From NCBI RefSeq assembly GCF_000818395.1, contig NZ_JWJG01000028.1, forward strand, positions 2,835,195 to 2,899,194: a DNA stretch of 64,000 nucleotides, in the 5' to 3' direction. This document shows, one piece after another, positions 7,842 through 17,268 of the stretch (its first letter is position 1; each line of letters begins with the position of its first letter). A program made the position numbers and the translations under genes. The notes under the pieces were generated by a model that was not told the origin of the DNA, made no database searches, and saw only the letters and a list, made by a program, of their open reading frames with translations. This stretch comes from Noviherbaspirillum autotrophicum (GTDB taxonomy: Bacteria; Pseudomonadota; Gammaproteobacteria; Burkholderiales; Burkholderiaceae_D).

Positions 7842-8259
7842 GGCCGCTCGCAACATCTGCGCGAGTAGGCCGCGCACCGCAAGCGACGGCTGCAGGCGTG
7901 CTCGTTCAGACCATCAAGCTGGTGCCACTACGGTGCAGACATTATCGCGTTCCCGGACGTGGCGGGCATGGATGCGTTCCTCGGGGATGTCGAGCTGTGC
8001 TTCGCAATGCCCTTCGATAGCCGCGAATGGCAACCGTGAAAGAGCAACCGTGAATGTCGTATACCATGGACATCAATTGACAGCAGGAGGCGCGGCCGCA
8101 TCGACCCGTCGATTGCCCACGGGCGGGCGCGCACGCCAGGGCCTTTTACGAGCTCACCCAACTATGCCTATGTGCGGCAAGGCTCCCCCAGGACTTGAGG
8201 CGGGCCACGGAATGTCGTGCCGACCGAACAGTTCGCAACCCTTCATTGAGAGGCTCGCC
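7842..8259 (+). other. Gap before pncB with a possible degenerate pncB-like fragment
   Basis: No intact gene. One frame at about 7936-8037 reads ADIIAFPDVAGMDAFLGDVE then LCFAMPFDSREWQP and a stop. It resembles the PncB segment TDVVGMDAFLRDFDLYFAKL encoded about 1.1 kb downstream. It may be a relic of a duplicated pncB or coincidence. Confidence 0.3.
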
Positions 8260-9477
8260 ATGTCCGACAACAGCCCCATCATCCATAGCTTGCTGGAGAC
8301 CGACCTCTACAAGTTCACGATGTGGCAGGCACTCTTCAACAGTGCCTACAACGACAACGAGGCCGAGTACCGCTTTGTGTGCCGCCGACCGCCTCCCATG
8401 CCGCTCTCAGCACTCAAGGCCGCCGTGGAGCGCGAGCTCGACCACTTGTGCGGGCTCGCCTTTCAGGACGAGGAACTCGACTACCTGCGGTCGCTGCGGT
8501 ACATGAAGAGCAGCTTCGTCGACTTCCTCTCCATTTTCCGGTTGCAGCGTCGTTTCATCCGCATTGAGGTAAATGGTGATGCGCTGGAGATTGTGGCGCG
8601 CGGGCCGCAAGTGCATGTGATGTTCTTTGAGATCTTCGTGCTGGCCATTGTCAGCGAGCTGCATGCCAGGGAGTGGCCGCAACAAGCGGCGCTTGCGGAG
8701 GGCCGCCGCCGCCTTGCCGACAAGATTGCCCAGCTGCGGGAGTTTGAGTCCGAGGCGGCGGCCGAGCGCGACGGCTATCCCTTCGCGTTCTTCGACTTCG
8801 GGCTGCGTCGCCGATTCAGCCGTGCCTGGCACGAGGAGGTGGTCACCATGCTCAAGGTTGAAGTGCCCCAATTTTTCAAGGGCACGAGCAACACCTATCT
8901 CGCCATGAAGCACGGGCTCACGCCGATGGGCACAGTCGCGCACGAATTCATGCAAACTTTTCAGGCGGTGCACGACGTGCCCTTGCGGAATTCGCAAAAG
9001 GCAGCGCTTGAGGCTTGGGTGCAGACGTATCGGGGCGATCTCGGTGTGGCGCTCACCGACGTGGTCGGCATGGATGCCTTCCTGCGCGACTTCGATCTGT
9101 ATTTTGCGAAGCTGTTCGACGGTCTGCGCCACGACTCGGGCGACCCCGTTGAGTGGGGCGAGAAGGCGCTCGCGCACTACGCGAAGCTGCACATCGATGC
9201 GCACACGAAGCGGCTGGTGTTCTCGGACCGCCTCAACATCGAGAAGTCCATCGCGCTGTGGCGCCACTTCGCACGGCGCGCGCAGACCGGTTTCGGCATT
9301 GGCACCAACCTTACCCACGACTTCGGGCCGCAGTTCCCTGCGCTCGAAATCGTGATGAAGCTTGTGCGCTGCAACGGACGACCGGTGGCCAAGCTTTCTG
9401 ACTCGCCCGGGAAGACCATCTGTGACGATGCAACGTTCCTCGCCTATCTGCGGAGCGTCTTCAACCTGCCGGCCTAA
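8260..9477 (+). CDS. pncB: Nicotinate phosphoribosyltransferase
   Basis: Makes nicotinate mononucleotide from nicotinate and PRPP in the NAD salvage (Preiss-Handler) pathway. 405 aa, full length for the family. The N-terminus IIHSLLETDLYKFTMWQ is typical. The phospho-acceptor His lies in AMKHGLTPMGTVAHEF. TDVVGMDAFLRDFDLYFAKL and GLRHDSGDPVEWGEKA form the phosphate- and PRPP-binding region. ATG 8260 has GAGAGG upstream; longer in-frame extension reads are unlike the family. It stands alone between accessory DNA and an ABC operon. Confidence 0.93.
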   Translation: MSDNSPIIHSLLETDLYKFTMWQALFNSAYNDNEAEYRFVCRRPPPMPLSALKAAVERELDHLCGLAFQDEELDYLRSLRYMKSSFVDFLSIFRLQRRFIRIEVNGDALEIVARGPQVHVMFFEIFVLAIVSELHAREWPQQAALAEGRRRLADKIAQLREFESEAAAERDGYPFAFFDFGLRRRFSRAWHEEVVTMLKVEVPQFFKGTSNTYLAMKHGLTPMGTVAHEFMQTFQAVHDVPLRNSQKAALEAWVQTYRGDLGVALTDVVGMDAFLRDFDLYFAKLFDGLRHDSGDPVEWGEKALAHYAKLHIDAHTKRLVFSDRLNIEKSIALWRHFARRAQTGFGIGTNLTHDFGPQFPALEIVMKLVRCNGRPVAKLSDSPGKTICDDATFLAYLRSVFNLPA

Positions 9478-9879
9478 GAGGGGCGTCGAAAGAACGGTAT
9501 CCTGCGCGCGTTCGTGAGATCCAGCTCTACCTCGCACTCCACAAGGAAGATCACCGCTCCGCTGGTCGACAAGCCAGGCGGACTGCCCCGGGTGGCGTAG
9601 GCACTTCTGGCCTCTTTGGCGTGGACGTGTCTACCACACCGGGGCAGTCCACCGCGGCGGTGTGCGATATCTCGGACACGATTTGCGCCACCTGTGCGAA
9701 AGCCCGGAATCGCGGGCTGCCATGCCTAAAGGCGTTGAAATAAAAACGTTAAAAATCAAAGAGATACAAGTCCCCTGTTTTGGAGCTGCATGGCATGAAC
9801 CGTGCAATAGAAGATGCGGACTCTGGCACGCGACCAGCGGCCAAAGGCTTCATCACAATGCCAATACAGGAGACATGCA
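9478..9879. other. Intergenic region between pncB and the ABC operon
   Basis: Contains the inverted-repeat scar at 9579-9652 and a short AT-rich run (9737-9765) before the leader of the ABC operon. No supportable gene. Confidence 0.5.
9579..9652. mobile_element. Tiny inverted-repeat element, likely an IS3-type scar
   Basis: GGACTGCCCCGG (9580-9591) faces CCGGGGCAGTCC (9639-9650). The similarity extends inward imperfectly (GTGGCGTAG versus the complement of CTACCACAC). Read outward-in, the right end TGGACTGCCCCGGTGTGGTA (9652 to 9633), continuing into GACA, resembles IS2-group (IS3 family) terminal repeats, which have TGGA...TGCCCC...AGACA. Only about 25 bp lie between the ends, so it could be an internal-deletion relic or MITE. 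A factor-dependent terminator hairpin for pncB is the alternative. Confidence 0.4.
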
Positions 9880-10872
9880 ATGACACTCAAGGGCCTCAGG
9901 GCAATCCTCAGCTTTCCCATACTCGCACTCGCTTCCGCGGCGATCGCGCCGGCCGCCGCGCAGGCAGCCGATCTCGTCCGGCTCGGCAACCTGAAGTTCG
10001 CGCATTACGGCGCGGTCGCCTACATGAAGGAGATCGCACCGAAGTGCAACCTCAAGATCGAAGAACGCGTGTTCGCCAAGGGACTCGACATCGTGCCGGC
10101 GATCATTGCTGGTGAAATCGATGTCTCGGCGAGCGCGCTCGAAGCGGCGATTTCGGGACGCGCCAGCGGTGTTCCGGTTTATCTCGTCGGCGGCTTCGCC
10201 AAGGGCGGCGTGCGTATTGTCGGGCGCCCCGACCTCAATCTCCATTCTATTGCGGACCTCAAGGGTAAGAAGGTTGGCGTCACGCGCGGCGGCCCGCAGG
10301 AGATCCTGCTCTTTACCGAGCTGGCGAAATCCAAGCTCAGCTGGTCCGACAAGCCTGGCAAGGATGTTCAGATCGTCTACATGGGTTATCCCGACCTGAA
10401 TCAGGCATTGATGGCCAAGGAAATCGACGCGATGAGCCAGTCGGAACCCTACGCGACGCAGTCGGTGCACAAGAAGTACGGTGCCGAAATCATGAAGCCG
10501 TACGACACGCCGCTCGGTGAGCCGGTGCGCGCGCTGGTGATGACCGAGAAGATGTACAAAGAACGACGCGACGTGGCCGCACGCTTCATGCAGTGCTTCG
10601 TGATGGCGACGCGCCAGTTCATCGCCGATGGCAAACTGGCGGAAAAATACGTGCGTGAATCGATGTTCAAGAATCAGGTGACCTCGGACGACTACCAGGA
10701 TGCGATGAACAACGCGAGTTTTACCGAGAGCATCACTACCGACCATGTGCAGATGACCACCGATTACATGGTGAAGTACAACATCGGCCGGATGGCGGCG
10801 CCGCCCGTCGCAAAGGACTGGGTCAAGCTGGATCTGCTGGAAGCAGCGCAGAAGTCGGTACGCAGCAACTGA
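9880..10872 (+). CDS. ABC transporter substrate-binding protein, NitT/TauT type
   Basis: 330-aa periplasmic solute-binding protein of the NMT1/TauA/SsuA class, delivering an anion-like or organic substrate to the permease downstream. A Sec signal peptide is visible (residues 1-28) with probable cleavage after AQA-ADL. The mature part has the usual two-lobe pattern, with GLDIVPAIIAGEIDVSASAL and LKGKKVGVTRGGPQEILLFT. ATG 9880 has ACAGGAGAC upstream; an upstream in-frame start would spoil the signal peptide. It is first of three genes (9880-12506) spaced 10 bp apart. The ligand cannot be read from sequence; sulfonate, nitrate or pyrimidine-type ligands are all known in the family. Confidence 0.85.
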   Translation: MTLKGLRAILSFPILALASAAIAPAAAQAADLVRLGNLKFAHYGAVAYMKEIAPKCNLKIEERVFAKGLDIVPAIIAGEIDVSASALEAAISGRASGVPVYLVGGFAKGGVRIVGRPDLNLHSIADLKGKKVGVTRGGPQEILLFTELAKSKLSWSDKPGKDVQIVYMGYPDLNQALMAKEIDAMSQSEPYATQSVHKKYGAEIMKPYDTPLGEPVRALVMTEKMYKERRDVAARFMQCFVMATRQFIADGKLAEKYVRESMFKNQVTSDDYQDAMNNASFTESITTDHVQMTTDYMVKYNIGRMAAPPVAKDWVKLDLLEAAQKSVRSN

Positions 10873-10882
10873 AGGGACCGCC

Positions 10883-11704
10883 ATGAACGCGAACATGATC
10901 AAACGCATTCTTCACGGCGCCATCGTACCGCTTGCTGCCCTGGTCCTGTGGCAGGGGGTATCGACGCTCGGCTGGGTTAACCCGCAGATCGTGCCTTCGC
11001 CGCTGGCGGTGCTGCGCAAGCTGCTGGAGTACCTGGCGCCACTGGAACCCTATTCGCCCGAGCAGGGGAGTTATCTGCTCTGGCTGGTTTCCGGCGAGCT
11101 GTTGCGCGATGCCTACGCCAGCCTATCGCGCGTGATCGGCGGCTTTCTCATCGGCGCGGGGCTGGCTCTGCCGCTTGGCCTGCTGATGGGAACAAACAAG
11201 TCGGTCTACAAGCTGTTCGATCCGCTCGTGCAGATCCTGCGGCCGATTCCCCCGATTGCCTATATCCCGCTGGCGATCCTCTGGTTCGGCCTCGGCAATC
11301 CCCCGGCATTTTTTCTGATCAGCATCGGCTCCTTCTTCCCCATCCTGATGAACACGATTGCCGGCGTACGGCACGTGGACGGCATCTACCTGCGCGCCGC
11401 ACGCAACCTTGGTGCGGGACAGATGACGATGTTTCGCCGCGTGATCCTGCCGGCGGCGACGCCCTATATCCTCGCCGGAGCGCGCATCGGCATGGGAACG
11501 GCATTCATCGTGGTGATCGTAGCGGAAATGATCGCCGTCAACAGTGGGCTGGGCTTCCGCATCTTGGAAGCGCGCGAGTACTTCTGGTCCGACAAGATCA
11601 TCGCAGGCATGTTCACCATTGGTCTGTTCGGGCTTGCCATCGATCTCGGCATGAACGCGCTGAACAATCATCTGCTCAAGTGGCATCGCGGACTCGAACA
11701 TTGA
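10883..11704 (+). CDS. ABC transporter permease, NitT/TauT type
   Basis: 273-aa inner-membrane permease of the SsuC/TauC kind. Several hydrophobic helices are visible, and an EAA-type loop lies around LRAARNLGAGQMTMFRRVIL (about 170-190), which contacts the ATPase. The C-terminus YFWSDKIIAGMFTIGLFGLA is characteristic. It starts 10 bp after the binding protein with GAAGGGA upstream, and the ATPase follows after another 10 bp. Confidence 0.88.
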   Translation: MNANMIKRILHGAIVPLAALVLWQGVSTLGWVNPQIVPSPLAVLRKLLEYLAPLEPYSPEQGSYLLWLVSGELLRDAYASLSRVIGGFLIGAGLALPLGLLMGTNKSVYKLFDPLVQILRPIPPIAYIPLAILWFGLGNPPAFFLISIGSFFPILMNTIAGVRHVDGIYLRAARNLGAGQMTMFRRVILPAATPYILAGARIGMGTAFIVVIVAEMIAVNSGLGFRILEAREYFWSDKIIAGMFTIGLFGLAIDLGMNALNNHLLKWHRGLEH

Positions 11705-11714
11705 AGAGGACAGC

Positions 11715-12506
11715 ATGAAAACCATTCATATCAACGCCGTCAACAAGGTGTTCTCGAGCCACGGCAGCGAAGTCATCGCGCTCAAGGATATCAACCTCAC
11801 CATCAACAGCGGCGAGTTCATCTGCCTGCTTGGCCCCTCGGGCTGCGGCAAATCGACGCTGCTCAACGCCATTGCCGGTTTCTCGCACCCCAGCTCGGGC
11901 GAGATCCTGGTCGATAACCGCCGCATCACCGAGCCGGGGCCGGATCGTGGCATGGTGTTTCAGGAATATGCGCTCTTCCCCTGGATGACGATCGAGCAAA
12001 ACATTGCATTCGGCCTCGAAATCGCAGGCCGCTCGACTGCGGCAATCAGGGAGCGTGTCGACATGCTGCTGGATATGCTGGGCCTGTGCGAATTTCGCGA
12101 CCGTTATCCCAAGGATCTGTCCGGCGGCATGCGCCAGCGCGTGGCGATCGCTCGCGTGCTGGCGCTGGATTCGCCGATCATGCTGATGGATGAACCGTTC
12201 GGCGCGCTCGACGCCCTCACCCGCCGCAACTTGCAGGACGAGCTGCTGAAAATCTGGGAAGCCTTCGGCACCACGATCATCTTCGTCACGCACAGCATCG
12301 AAGAGTCGATCTATCTCGCGGACCGGACGATCGTGATGACTTATCGTCCCGGCACCGTCAAGCAGGACGTGCGCGTCACACTGCCACGCCCGCGCGATCC
12401 GAGCGACCCGGAATTCAACCGGCTCAAGCGCATGCTGGGCGAGCTCGTCATGGAAGAGCAACAGCGTCATCACAATGCAGAACTGCTCGCAACGACCGCC
12501 GACTGA
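11715..12506 (+). CDS. ABC transporter ATP-binding protein, NitT/TauT type
   Basis: 263-aa cytoplasmic ATPase of the SsuB/TauB type. Walker A GPSGCGKST is near residue 40, Q-loop GMVFQEYALFPWMT, signature LSGGMRQRVAIARVL, Walker B IMLMDEPFGALDALTR and H-loop VTHSIEES. All catalytic motifs are intact. It completes the three-gene importer. Glutaryl-CoA dehydrogenase starts 35 bp later with its own ribosome site and may be cotranscribed. Confidence 0.92.
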   Translation: MKTIHINAVNKVFSSHGSEVIALKDINLTINSGEFICLLGPSGCGKSTLLNAIAGFSHPSSGEILVDNRRITEPGPDRGMVFQEYALFPWMTIEQNIAFGLEIAGRSTAAIRERVDMLLDMLGLCEFRDRYPKDLSGGMRQRVAIARVLALDSPIMLMDEPFGALDALTRRNLQDELLKIWEAFGTTIIFVTHSIEESIYLADRTIVMTYRPGTVKQDVRVTLPRPRDPSDPEFNRLKRMLGELVMEEQQRHHNAELLATTAD

Positions 12507-12541
12507 TGCGGCGCCGACAATCCATCTAACAAGGAAAAAAC

Positions 12542-13723
12542 ATGGGACAAACTAAAGCCGCATTTCACTGGGACGACCCGCTGCTGCTGGACCAGCAGCT
12601 GACCAACGACGAACGCATGGTGCGCGACGCGGCCAACGCCTATTGCCAGGACAAGCTGGCCCCGCGCGTGCTGGAAGCCTTCCGTCACGAGAGCACCGAT
12701 CCCGCCATCTTCCGCGAGATGGGCGAGCTCGGTCTCCTCGGCCCCACCATTCCGGAACAGTACGGCGGCCCCGGCCTGAACTACGTCAGCTACGGCTTGA
12801 TCGCGCGCGAAGTCGAGCGCGTCGACTCCGGCTACCGCTCGATGATGAGCGTGCAGTCGTCGCTGGTGATGGTGCCGATCTACGAATTCGGCAGCGAGGA
12901 GCAGAAGCAGAAATATCTGCCGGGCCTGGCCAGTGGCAAGCTAATCGGCTGTTTTGGACTGACCGAGCCGAACCACGGTTCGGATCCGGGTTCGATGATT
13001 ACGCGCGCCCGCAAGGTCGAGGGCGGTTACAAGATCACCGGTGCGAAAATGTGGATCACCAACAGCCCGATCGCCGACGTGTTCGTGGTGTGGGCCAAGG
13101 ATGACGAAGGCGCGATCCGCGGCTTCGTGCTGGAAAAGGGCTGGAAAGGCTTGTCCGCTCCGGCCATCCACGGCAAGGTCGGCTTGCGCGCCTCGATCAC
13201 TGGTGAGATCGTGATGGATGAGGTGTTTTGTCCTGAAGAAAATGCCTTCTCCGACGTGCGCGGCTTGAAGGGACCGTTCACCTGCCTGAACTCGGCGCGC
13301 TATGGCATTGCCTGGGGGGCGCTGGGGGCGGCCGAAGATTGCTGGCATCGTGCCCGCCAGTACGTGCTGGACCGCAAGCAATTCGGCAAGCCGCTGGCGG
13401 CCAATCAGCTGATCCAGAAGAAGCTGGCCGACATGCAGACCGAGATCACGCTGGGTCTGCAGGGCTGCCTGCGCTTGGGCCGCATGAAAGACGAAGGCAC
13501 GGCGGCGGTGGAAATCACGTCGATCATGAAGCGCAACTCGTGCGGCAAGGCGCTGGACGTGGCGCGCATGGCACGCGACATGCTGGGCGGGAACGGCATC
13601 TCGGACGAATTCGGCGTGATTCGCCACATGGTCAATCTCGAAGTGGTGAACACCTATGAAGGCACGCACGACGTTCATGCGCTGATTCTCGGCCGGGCGC
13701 AGACGGGAATCGCGGCGTTCTGA
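12542..13723 (+). CDS. gcdH: Glutaryl-CoA dehydrogenase
   Basis: FAD enzyme that oxidises and decarboxylates glutaryl-CoA to crotonyl-CoA in lysine, tryptophan and aromatic breakdown. 393 aa, usual length. Diagnostic features are [15 protein letters not shown] (the glutarate-binding Arg), [14 protein letters not shown], and the catalytic Glu in [27 protein letters not shown] lies before ATG 12542. No glutarate CoA-transferase or regulator is adjacent. A strong bidirectional terminator follows. Confidence 0.93.
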   Translation: MGQTKAAFHWDDPLLLDQQLTNDERMVRDAANAYCQDKLAPRVLEAFRHESTDPAIFREMGELGLLGPTIPEQYGGPGLNYVSYGLIAREVERVDSGYRSMMSVQSSLVMVPIYEFGSEEQKQKYLPGLASGKLIGCFGLTEPNHGSDPGSMITRARKVEGGYKITGAKMWITNSPIADVFVVWAKDDEGAIRGFVLEKGWKGLSAPAIHGKVGLRASITGEIVMDEVFCPEENAFSDVRGLKGPFTCLNSARYGIAWGALGAAEDCWHRARQYVLDRKQFGKPLAANQLIQKKLADMQTEITLGLQGCLRLGRMKDEGTAAVEITSIMKRNSCGKALDVARMARDMLGGNGISDEFGVIRHMVNLEVVNTYEGTHDVHALILGRAQTGIAAF

Positions 13724-13749
13724 CGCCCATTTCAGTACCAAACAAAAAA

Positions 13750-13778
13750 GCCGGCAAATCGCTTTGCCGGCTTTTTTT
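13750..13778. terminator. Bidirectional rho-independent terminator
   Basis: Perfect stem GCCGGCAAA / TTTGCCGGC with loop TCGC, A-run before and T-run (13772-13778) after. It serves gcdH (plus) and the OmpW-like gene (minus). Confidence 0.92.
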
Positions 13779-13792
13779 ATTTTCACGCCTCC

Positions 13793-14464
13793 TTAAAAAC
13801 TATAGGCTAAGCCGAGCGTATAAACGACAGGTCGGAAATCGATAGTCGTTTTGCGCTCTATGCTCCCGGTGGTGGCAGTCATATCGCTTTTTACCTTTGC
13901 CGTCGCAACCGAACCGACCAGCGACCATTGATCCGTCAGCTTATAGCTCGCACCGACTTGCGCTGCCAGGCCGAAGGAATCGGACAACTCGATTTTCGTC
14001 GGACCGCCGCTGGCAAGATTGCCGGAGCTGGTCGATTGGCCATCGAAGAAATGCGTGTAATTGAAACCGACACCGACGAAGGGCCTGAACTTGTTCTCCG
14101 GAGCCCCGAAGTTATAGTTCAAAAAGACAGTCGGCGCTGCCTGCTTAACCTTCGCGATGACACCAAACGGCGCGAGCGTGCCGGTACCTTTGACATCATG
14201 GCGTGGCGGCAAACCGAGCACCACATCGATGTCGAGATGCTCATTGAGCTTACGCGTGTAACCGAGGAGCAGGGTTGTCGCATTCTCGACAGTCAGACCT
14301 GCTGGCTGCGGTGTCAGGAAGGCAGGCCCGTTGGTGGTCAAATTGGGCGCCTCGGAATGAATCGTGAGATCGATGAGCCCTGCACGCACCGTATTCTGTT
14401 GGCTATATGCGGAAACAGAGGCGAGACCGAGCATGGCGCAAGCGGTGAACTGAGTGAATTTCAT
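13793..14464 (-). CDS. OmpW-family outer-membrane protein
   Basis: 223-aa predicted eight-stranded beta-barrel. The signal peptide ends near SAYS-QQN. The next part, VRAGLIDLTIHSEAPNLTT, and FRPFVGVGFNYTHFF are typical of the OmpW group, and the chain ends ...YTLGLAYSF with the terminal Phe needed for barrel insertion. These porins pass small hydrophobic molecules. It lies 15 bp downstream of a secreted lipase-like gene on the same strand, so the two may be one operon. Confidence 0.8.
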   Translation of the reverse strand: MKFTQFTACAMLGLASVSAYSQQNTVRAGLIDLTIHSEAPNLTTNGPAFLTPQPAGLTVENATTLLLGYTRKLNEHLDIDVVLGLPPRHDVKGTGTLAPFGVIAKVKQAAPTVFLNYNFGAPENKFRPFVGVGFNYTHFFDGQSTSSGNLASGGPTKIELSDSFGLAAQVGASYKLTDQWSLVGSVATAKVKSDMTATTGSIERKTTIDFRPVVYTLGLAYSF

Positions 14465-14479
14465 GGTTCGATCTCCCGG

Positions 14480-15991
14480 TTAGTTGGCCAGCATGGATTG
14501 GAAGAAGCCGCGAGCAGCCGCGTTGCAGAACGGCGGAACAAGGATGGCGTGATAGGCGGACGTCACTGCCGCCATGCCGGCAGCGCCGCCGCCTGCGTCA
14601 GCCGCAGTTTTCGCCTTAAGTTGAGCGAAACCACCTTTGACGGTAGCGTACGGATCGCCCGCGCCTATTGCGGAGTCAACGTCGAGCACCTGTAGCACGG
14701 GAGCCGTCATGCCCTTGGCACCGAAATAGCCAGCTGTAGCTTGCGCATTCGCCCAGAACACAGTCGGATCACCATTGCCACCGCACAGGAGTACAGGCAC
14801 GTTCGGCACATAGTTGCGCAGGTCGTTCTTGACACCGGCCTTGCGGAACGCGTTTACTGGCGCGCAATTCAGCGGATCGGCCGGATTGACGTCGCATGGG
14901 TGCGCAGACAGATCAGCGAGATAGGCATTGCGGAAGCTGGTCTTCATCAGGTTGCCGGCACCGAAGGTGCCGGGGATGATCGGCGCTTGCGGCATCGAAT
15001 CGACGGCAAACAAGGCCAGTTGTGGCAGCTTGCCGGAGCTGAAAATCGTGTCCGGCGTCAGGCTTGGCAGCAGCGACTCGATGCCAGTGGCATACTTATC
15101 CTCGTACATTTCATTGGGACTCGCATACAGGCCGCCATAGGACTTCTGCCAGCTGGTGCTGATCATCGGGAAGAAGATCGTGGCCCCTAGATTAGGCTTG
15201 CCGCTCCCAACAATCACGTCTCCCAGCAAGGACATGGCATACGGTCCGGACTGGCCGGCTAGGGCAGTCACCTTGAATTCAGACGCATAGGAGGTCTGCA
15301 TCGCGCGCTGAGTTGCCATCGCCACATGTCCGCCTTGCGAATAGCCGGTAACGAACAACTTGCCGGAATCCTGCGCATTGATGCCGGCGAATGCCTTGCG
15401 GGCCGCGCGCAGCGCATCGATCATGTCGTTGGCTGACTGCTCGGCGTTCAGATAGGGGTGATAGCTCAGCTTCGAGACGTCATAACCGGCGTAATTCGGT
15501 GCCACCACGATGAAGCCTTGGGCCGCATACATGGCGGCTACCAGCGCCGCTTCATGGTTGTCCCGCAGGTTGGCCATGTTATAGGACTTGTCGTAACTCG
15601 TTCCATGTGCGTAGAGCACAACCGGACGCGTGCCGGCACAGGCGGAATCGGTACCCGACGGCACCATGATCGCGCCGGTGGCATCGGTAGTTTCCCCCGC
15701 GCCGCCGACTGTGCCGTATTTCATGTAATAGGTGGTGATTGAACACTTCGGCGTCCCGGTAATCTGCGTGATGCCTGGGGTCGCTGCTTCCAGCATTTGC
15801 GCAAACACCGTTGGCTCCAGCTTCGTAACCGCCGTTCCGTCTGCCTGTGGAATCGGCACAAGATTGGGCGGATTGGCAACCAATGAACCGCGCGCAAGAG
15901 TGGTATCGACGGCCGGGCCGCTGCTGCCACCACCGCAGGCAGCCAAAACGGCTGCCGCAAGCGTCGCCGCTGCGAATTTGAATTGACGCAT
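14480..15991 (-). CDS. Secreted lipoprotein alpha/beta hydrolase (lipase-like)
   Basis: 503 aa. The N-terminus has a lipobox LAAC at about residues 16-19, predicting an acylated, envelope-anchored protein. The hydrolase core shows an oxyanion-region VVLYAHGTSYD, nucleophile elbow GYSQGGH, an Asp candidate in CGGNGDPTVFW and a late His in TSAYHAILVPPF. Substrate is unknown; the fold suits esters or polyesters. The upstream region holds a 14-bp inverted repeat (16106-16139) that may be its operator. Confidence 0.8.
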   Translation of the reverse strand: MRQFKFAAATLAAAVLAACGGGSSGPAVDTTLARGSLVANPPNLVPIPQADGTAVTKLEPTVFAQMLEAATPGITQITGTPKCSITTYYMKYGTVGGAGETTDATGAIMVPSGTDSACAGTRPVVLYAHGTSYDKSYNMANLRDNHEAALVAAMYAAQGFIVVAPNYAGYDVSKLSYHPYLNAEQSANDMIDALRAARKAFAGINAQDSGKLFVTGYSQGGHVAMATQRAMQTSYASEFKVTALAGQSGPYAMSLLGDVIVGSGKPNLGATIFFPMISTSWQKSYGGLYASPNEMYEDKYATGIESLLPSLTPDTIFSSGKLPQLALFAVDSMPQAPIIPGTFGAGNLMKTSFRNAYLADLSAHPCDVNPADPLNCAPVNAFRKAGVKNDLRNYVPNVPVLLCGGNGDPTVFWANAQATAGYFGAKGMTAPVLQVLDVDSAIGAGDPYATVKGGFAQLKAKTAADAGGGAAGMAAVTSAYHAILVPPFCNAAARGFFQSMLAN

Positions 15992-16105
15992 GTTGTCTCC
16001 TCATGTGCGTTTTATGAAACAAAAAAGAACGGTCGTGCCATTCCTTGAGGAAATAGTATCCCCGGAAGCCGGTAACTTGCATAGTCAGAAAAGGGGGAAA
16101 TTCGC

Positions 16106-16139
16106 CCTCAGATTTAGAGACATGACTCTAAATCTGAGG
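16106..16139. promoter_or_regulatory. 14-bp perfect inverted repeat upstream of the lipase gene
   Basis: CCTCAGATTTAGAG and CTCTAAATCTGAGG separated by ACATGA. There is no T tract on either side, so an operator is favoured over a terminator, although it also lies downstream of the sua5-like gene. Confidence 0.5.
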
Positions 16140-16215
16140 CTGGTAAGACTGCAATTCGTAATGTGGAATGCTGCGGAAGACAGCAGCCAGAGAGGGCCGC
16201 TACGGAGAAATGTTC

Positions 16216-17265
16216 TCAGCCAGCGCCAAGAAGACGTGCCAGCACACCTCGCGAGTCGTGCGCAGCGCGGCGCAGGCGATCGTTCACGCCTTGCCATTCG
16301 CTGCCGCCCGGAGGCGCCTCGATCAGAATGATGTCGGCGTTCGCTCCATCCATGGCGCGCAAGGCGGCGTACAAGTCATGGGCATAGCCGGCCGGTGCGA
16401 TGGGAAGCTCGCATTGTGCAAGGCATCGCCCCTCCGGCAACGCGGTGCGGCGAAGTAATGCGATGCGCCGTCCGCTTCCATGCAATTGCGCCACGATCTC
16501 GTGCAACTGCGCCGCATCCACCAGTGCCACCGGCGTGCTGGGCGCATAGTGCGCATCGAGCGTGCCCGACGCGCGTGGCGCAGCCGTATCCGGCAGGCGG
16601 GGCTCGATTCCGATGACTTGGGCAATGCGCGCCGCGCTGATGTGGCCAGGGCGCAGTAGCACCGGTCCATGCGTCGCCATGCGCGACAAATCGAGAATGG
16701 TCGATTCGATGCCCACCTCGCTCTGCCCGCCGTCCAGCACGCAGGTTACGGCACTGTCCGCACCGGCGCCGAACTCGTCGCGCACATGCTGGGCCGTGGT
16801 CGGGCTCACATGCCCGAACTTGTTGGCTGATGGCGCCGCGACGCCGCCCCTGCCCTGCTTGAATTCGCGCAGCAGCGCTTGCGCAACAGGATGAGAAGGG
16901 CAGCGCAGCCCGATCGAATCCTGACCTCCGGATACCGCATCGGGAATATGGGCGGCACGCTTCAGAATCAGCGTCAGCGGGCCGGGCCAGAACGCATCGA
17001 TGAGTTGCAATGCCTGCTGTGGAATCCCGGTAGCCCAATAGCCGAGATCGGCATGCGGCGCCAGATGGACGATGACCGGATGCTTCGGCGGACGTCCTTT
17101 GGCGGCGTAGATTTTAGCTACCGCAGCCGGGTTTTCAGCGTCGGCGCCAAGGCCATACACGGTCTCGGTGGGAAACGCCACCAACTCGCCCTGCTCCAGC
17201 TTCCTGGCCGCGGCCCGGATCGCATCCAAGTCCAGCACAACATCATGCATGCCGTGGTCCATCAT
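16216..17265 (-). CDS. L-threonylcarbamoyladenylate synthase (Sua5 type)
   Basis: Makes threonylcarbamoyl-AMP for the t6A37 tRNA modification. 349 aa means a YrdC domain (residues about 10-200; VAFPTETVYGLGADA, AAKGRPPKHPVIVHL, PSANKFGHVSPTTA) plus a C-terminal Sua5 domain, not the short TsaC. It starts 3 bp after the purK stop and ends the pur-linked minus-strand operon. Start could be MM (17265) or the later Met in MHDVVLD. Confidence 0.88.
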   Translation of the reverse strand: MMDHGMHDVVLDLDAIRAAARKLEQGELVAFPTETVYGLGADAENPAAVAKIYAAKGRPPKHPVIVHLAPHADLGYWATGIPQQALQLIDAFWPGPLTLILKRAAHIPDAVSGGQDSIGLRCPSHPVAQALLREFKQGRGGVAAPSANKFGHVSPTTAQHVRDEFGAGADSAVTCVLDGGQSEVGIESTILDLSRMATHGPVLLRPGHISAARIAQVIGIEPRLPDTAAPRASGTLDAHYAPSTPVALVDAAQLHEIVAQLHGSGRRIALLRRTALPEGRCLAQCELPIAPAGYAHDLYAALRAMDGANADIILIEAPPGGSEWQGVNDRLRRAAHDSRGVLARLLGAG

Positions 17266-17268
17266 AAA

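Noticed and set aside
7678-8259. N-terminal extension of PncB from 7678
   Set aside because: It overlaps the HTH gene out of frame and lacks family similarity; the PncB signature begins right after ATG 8260.
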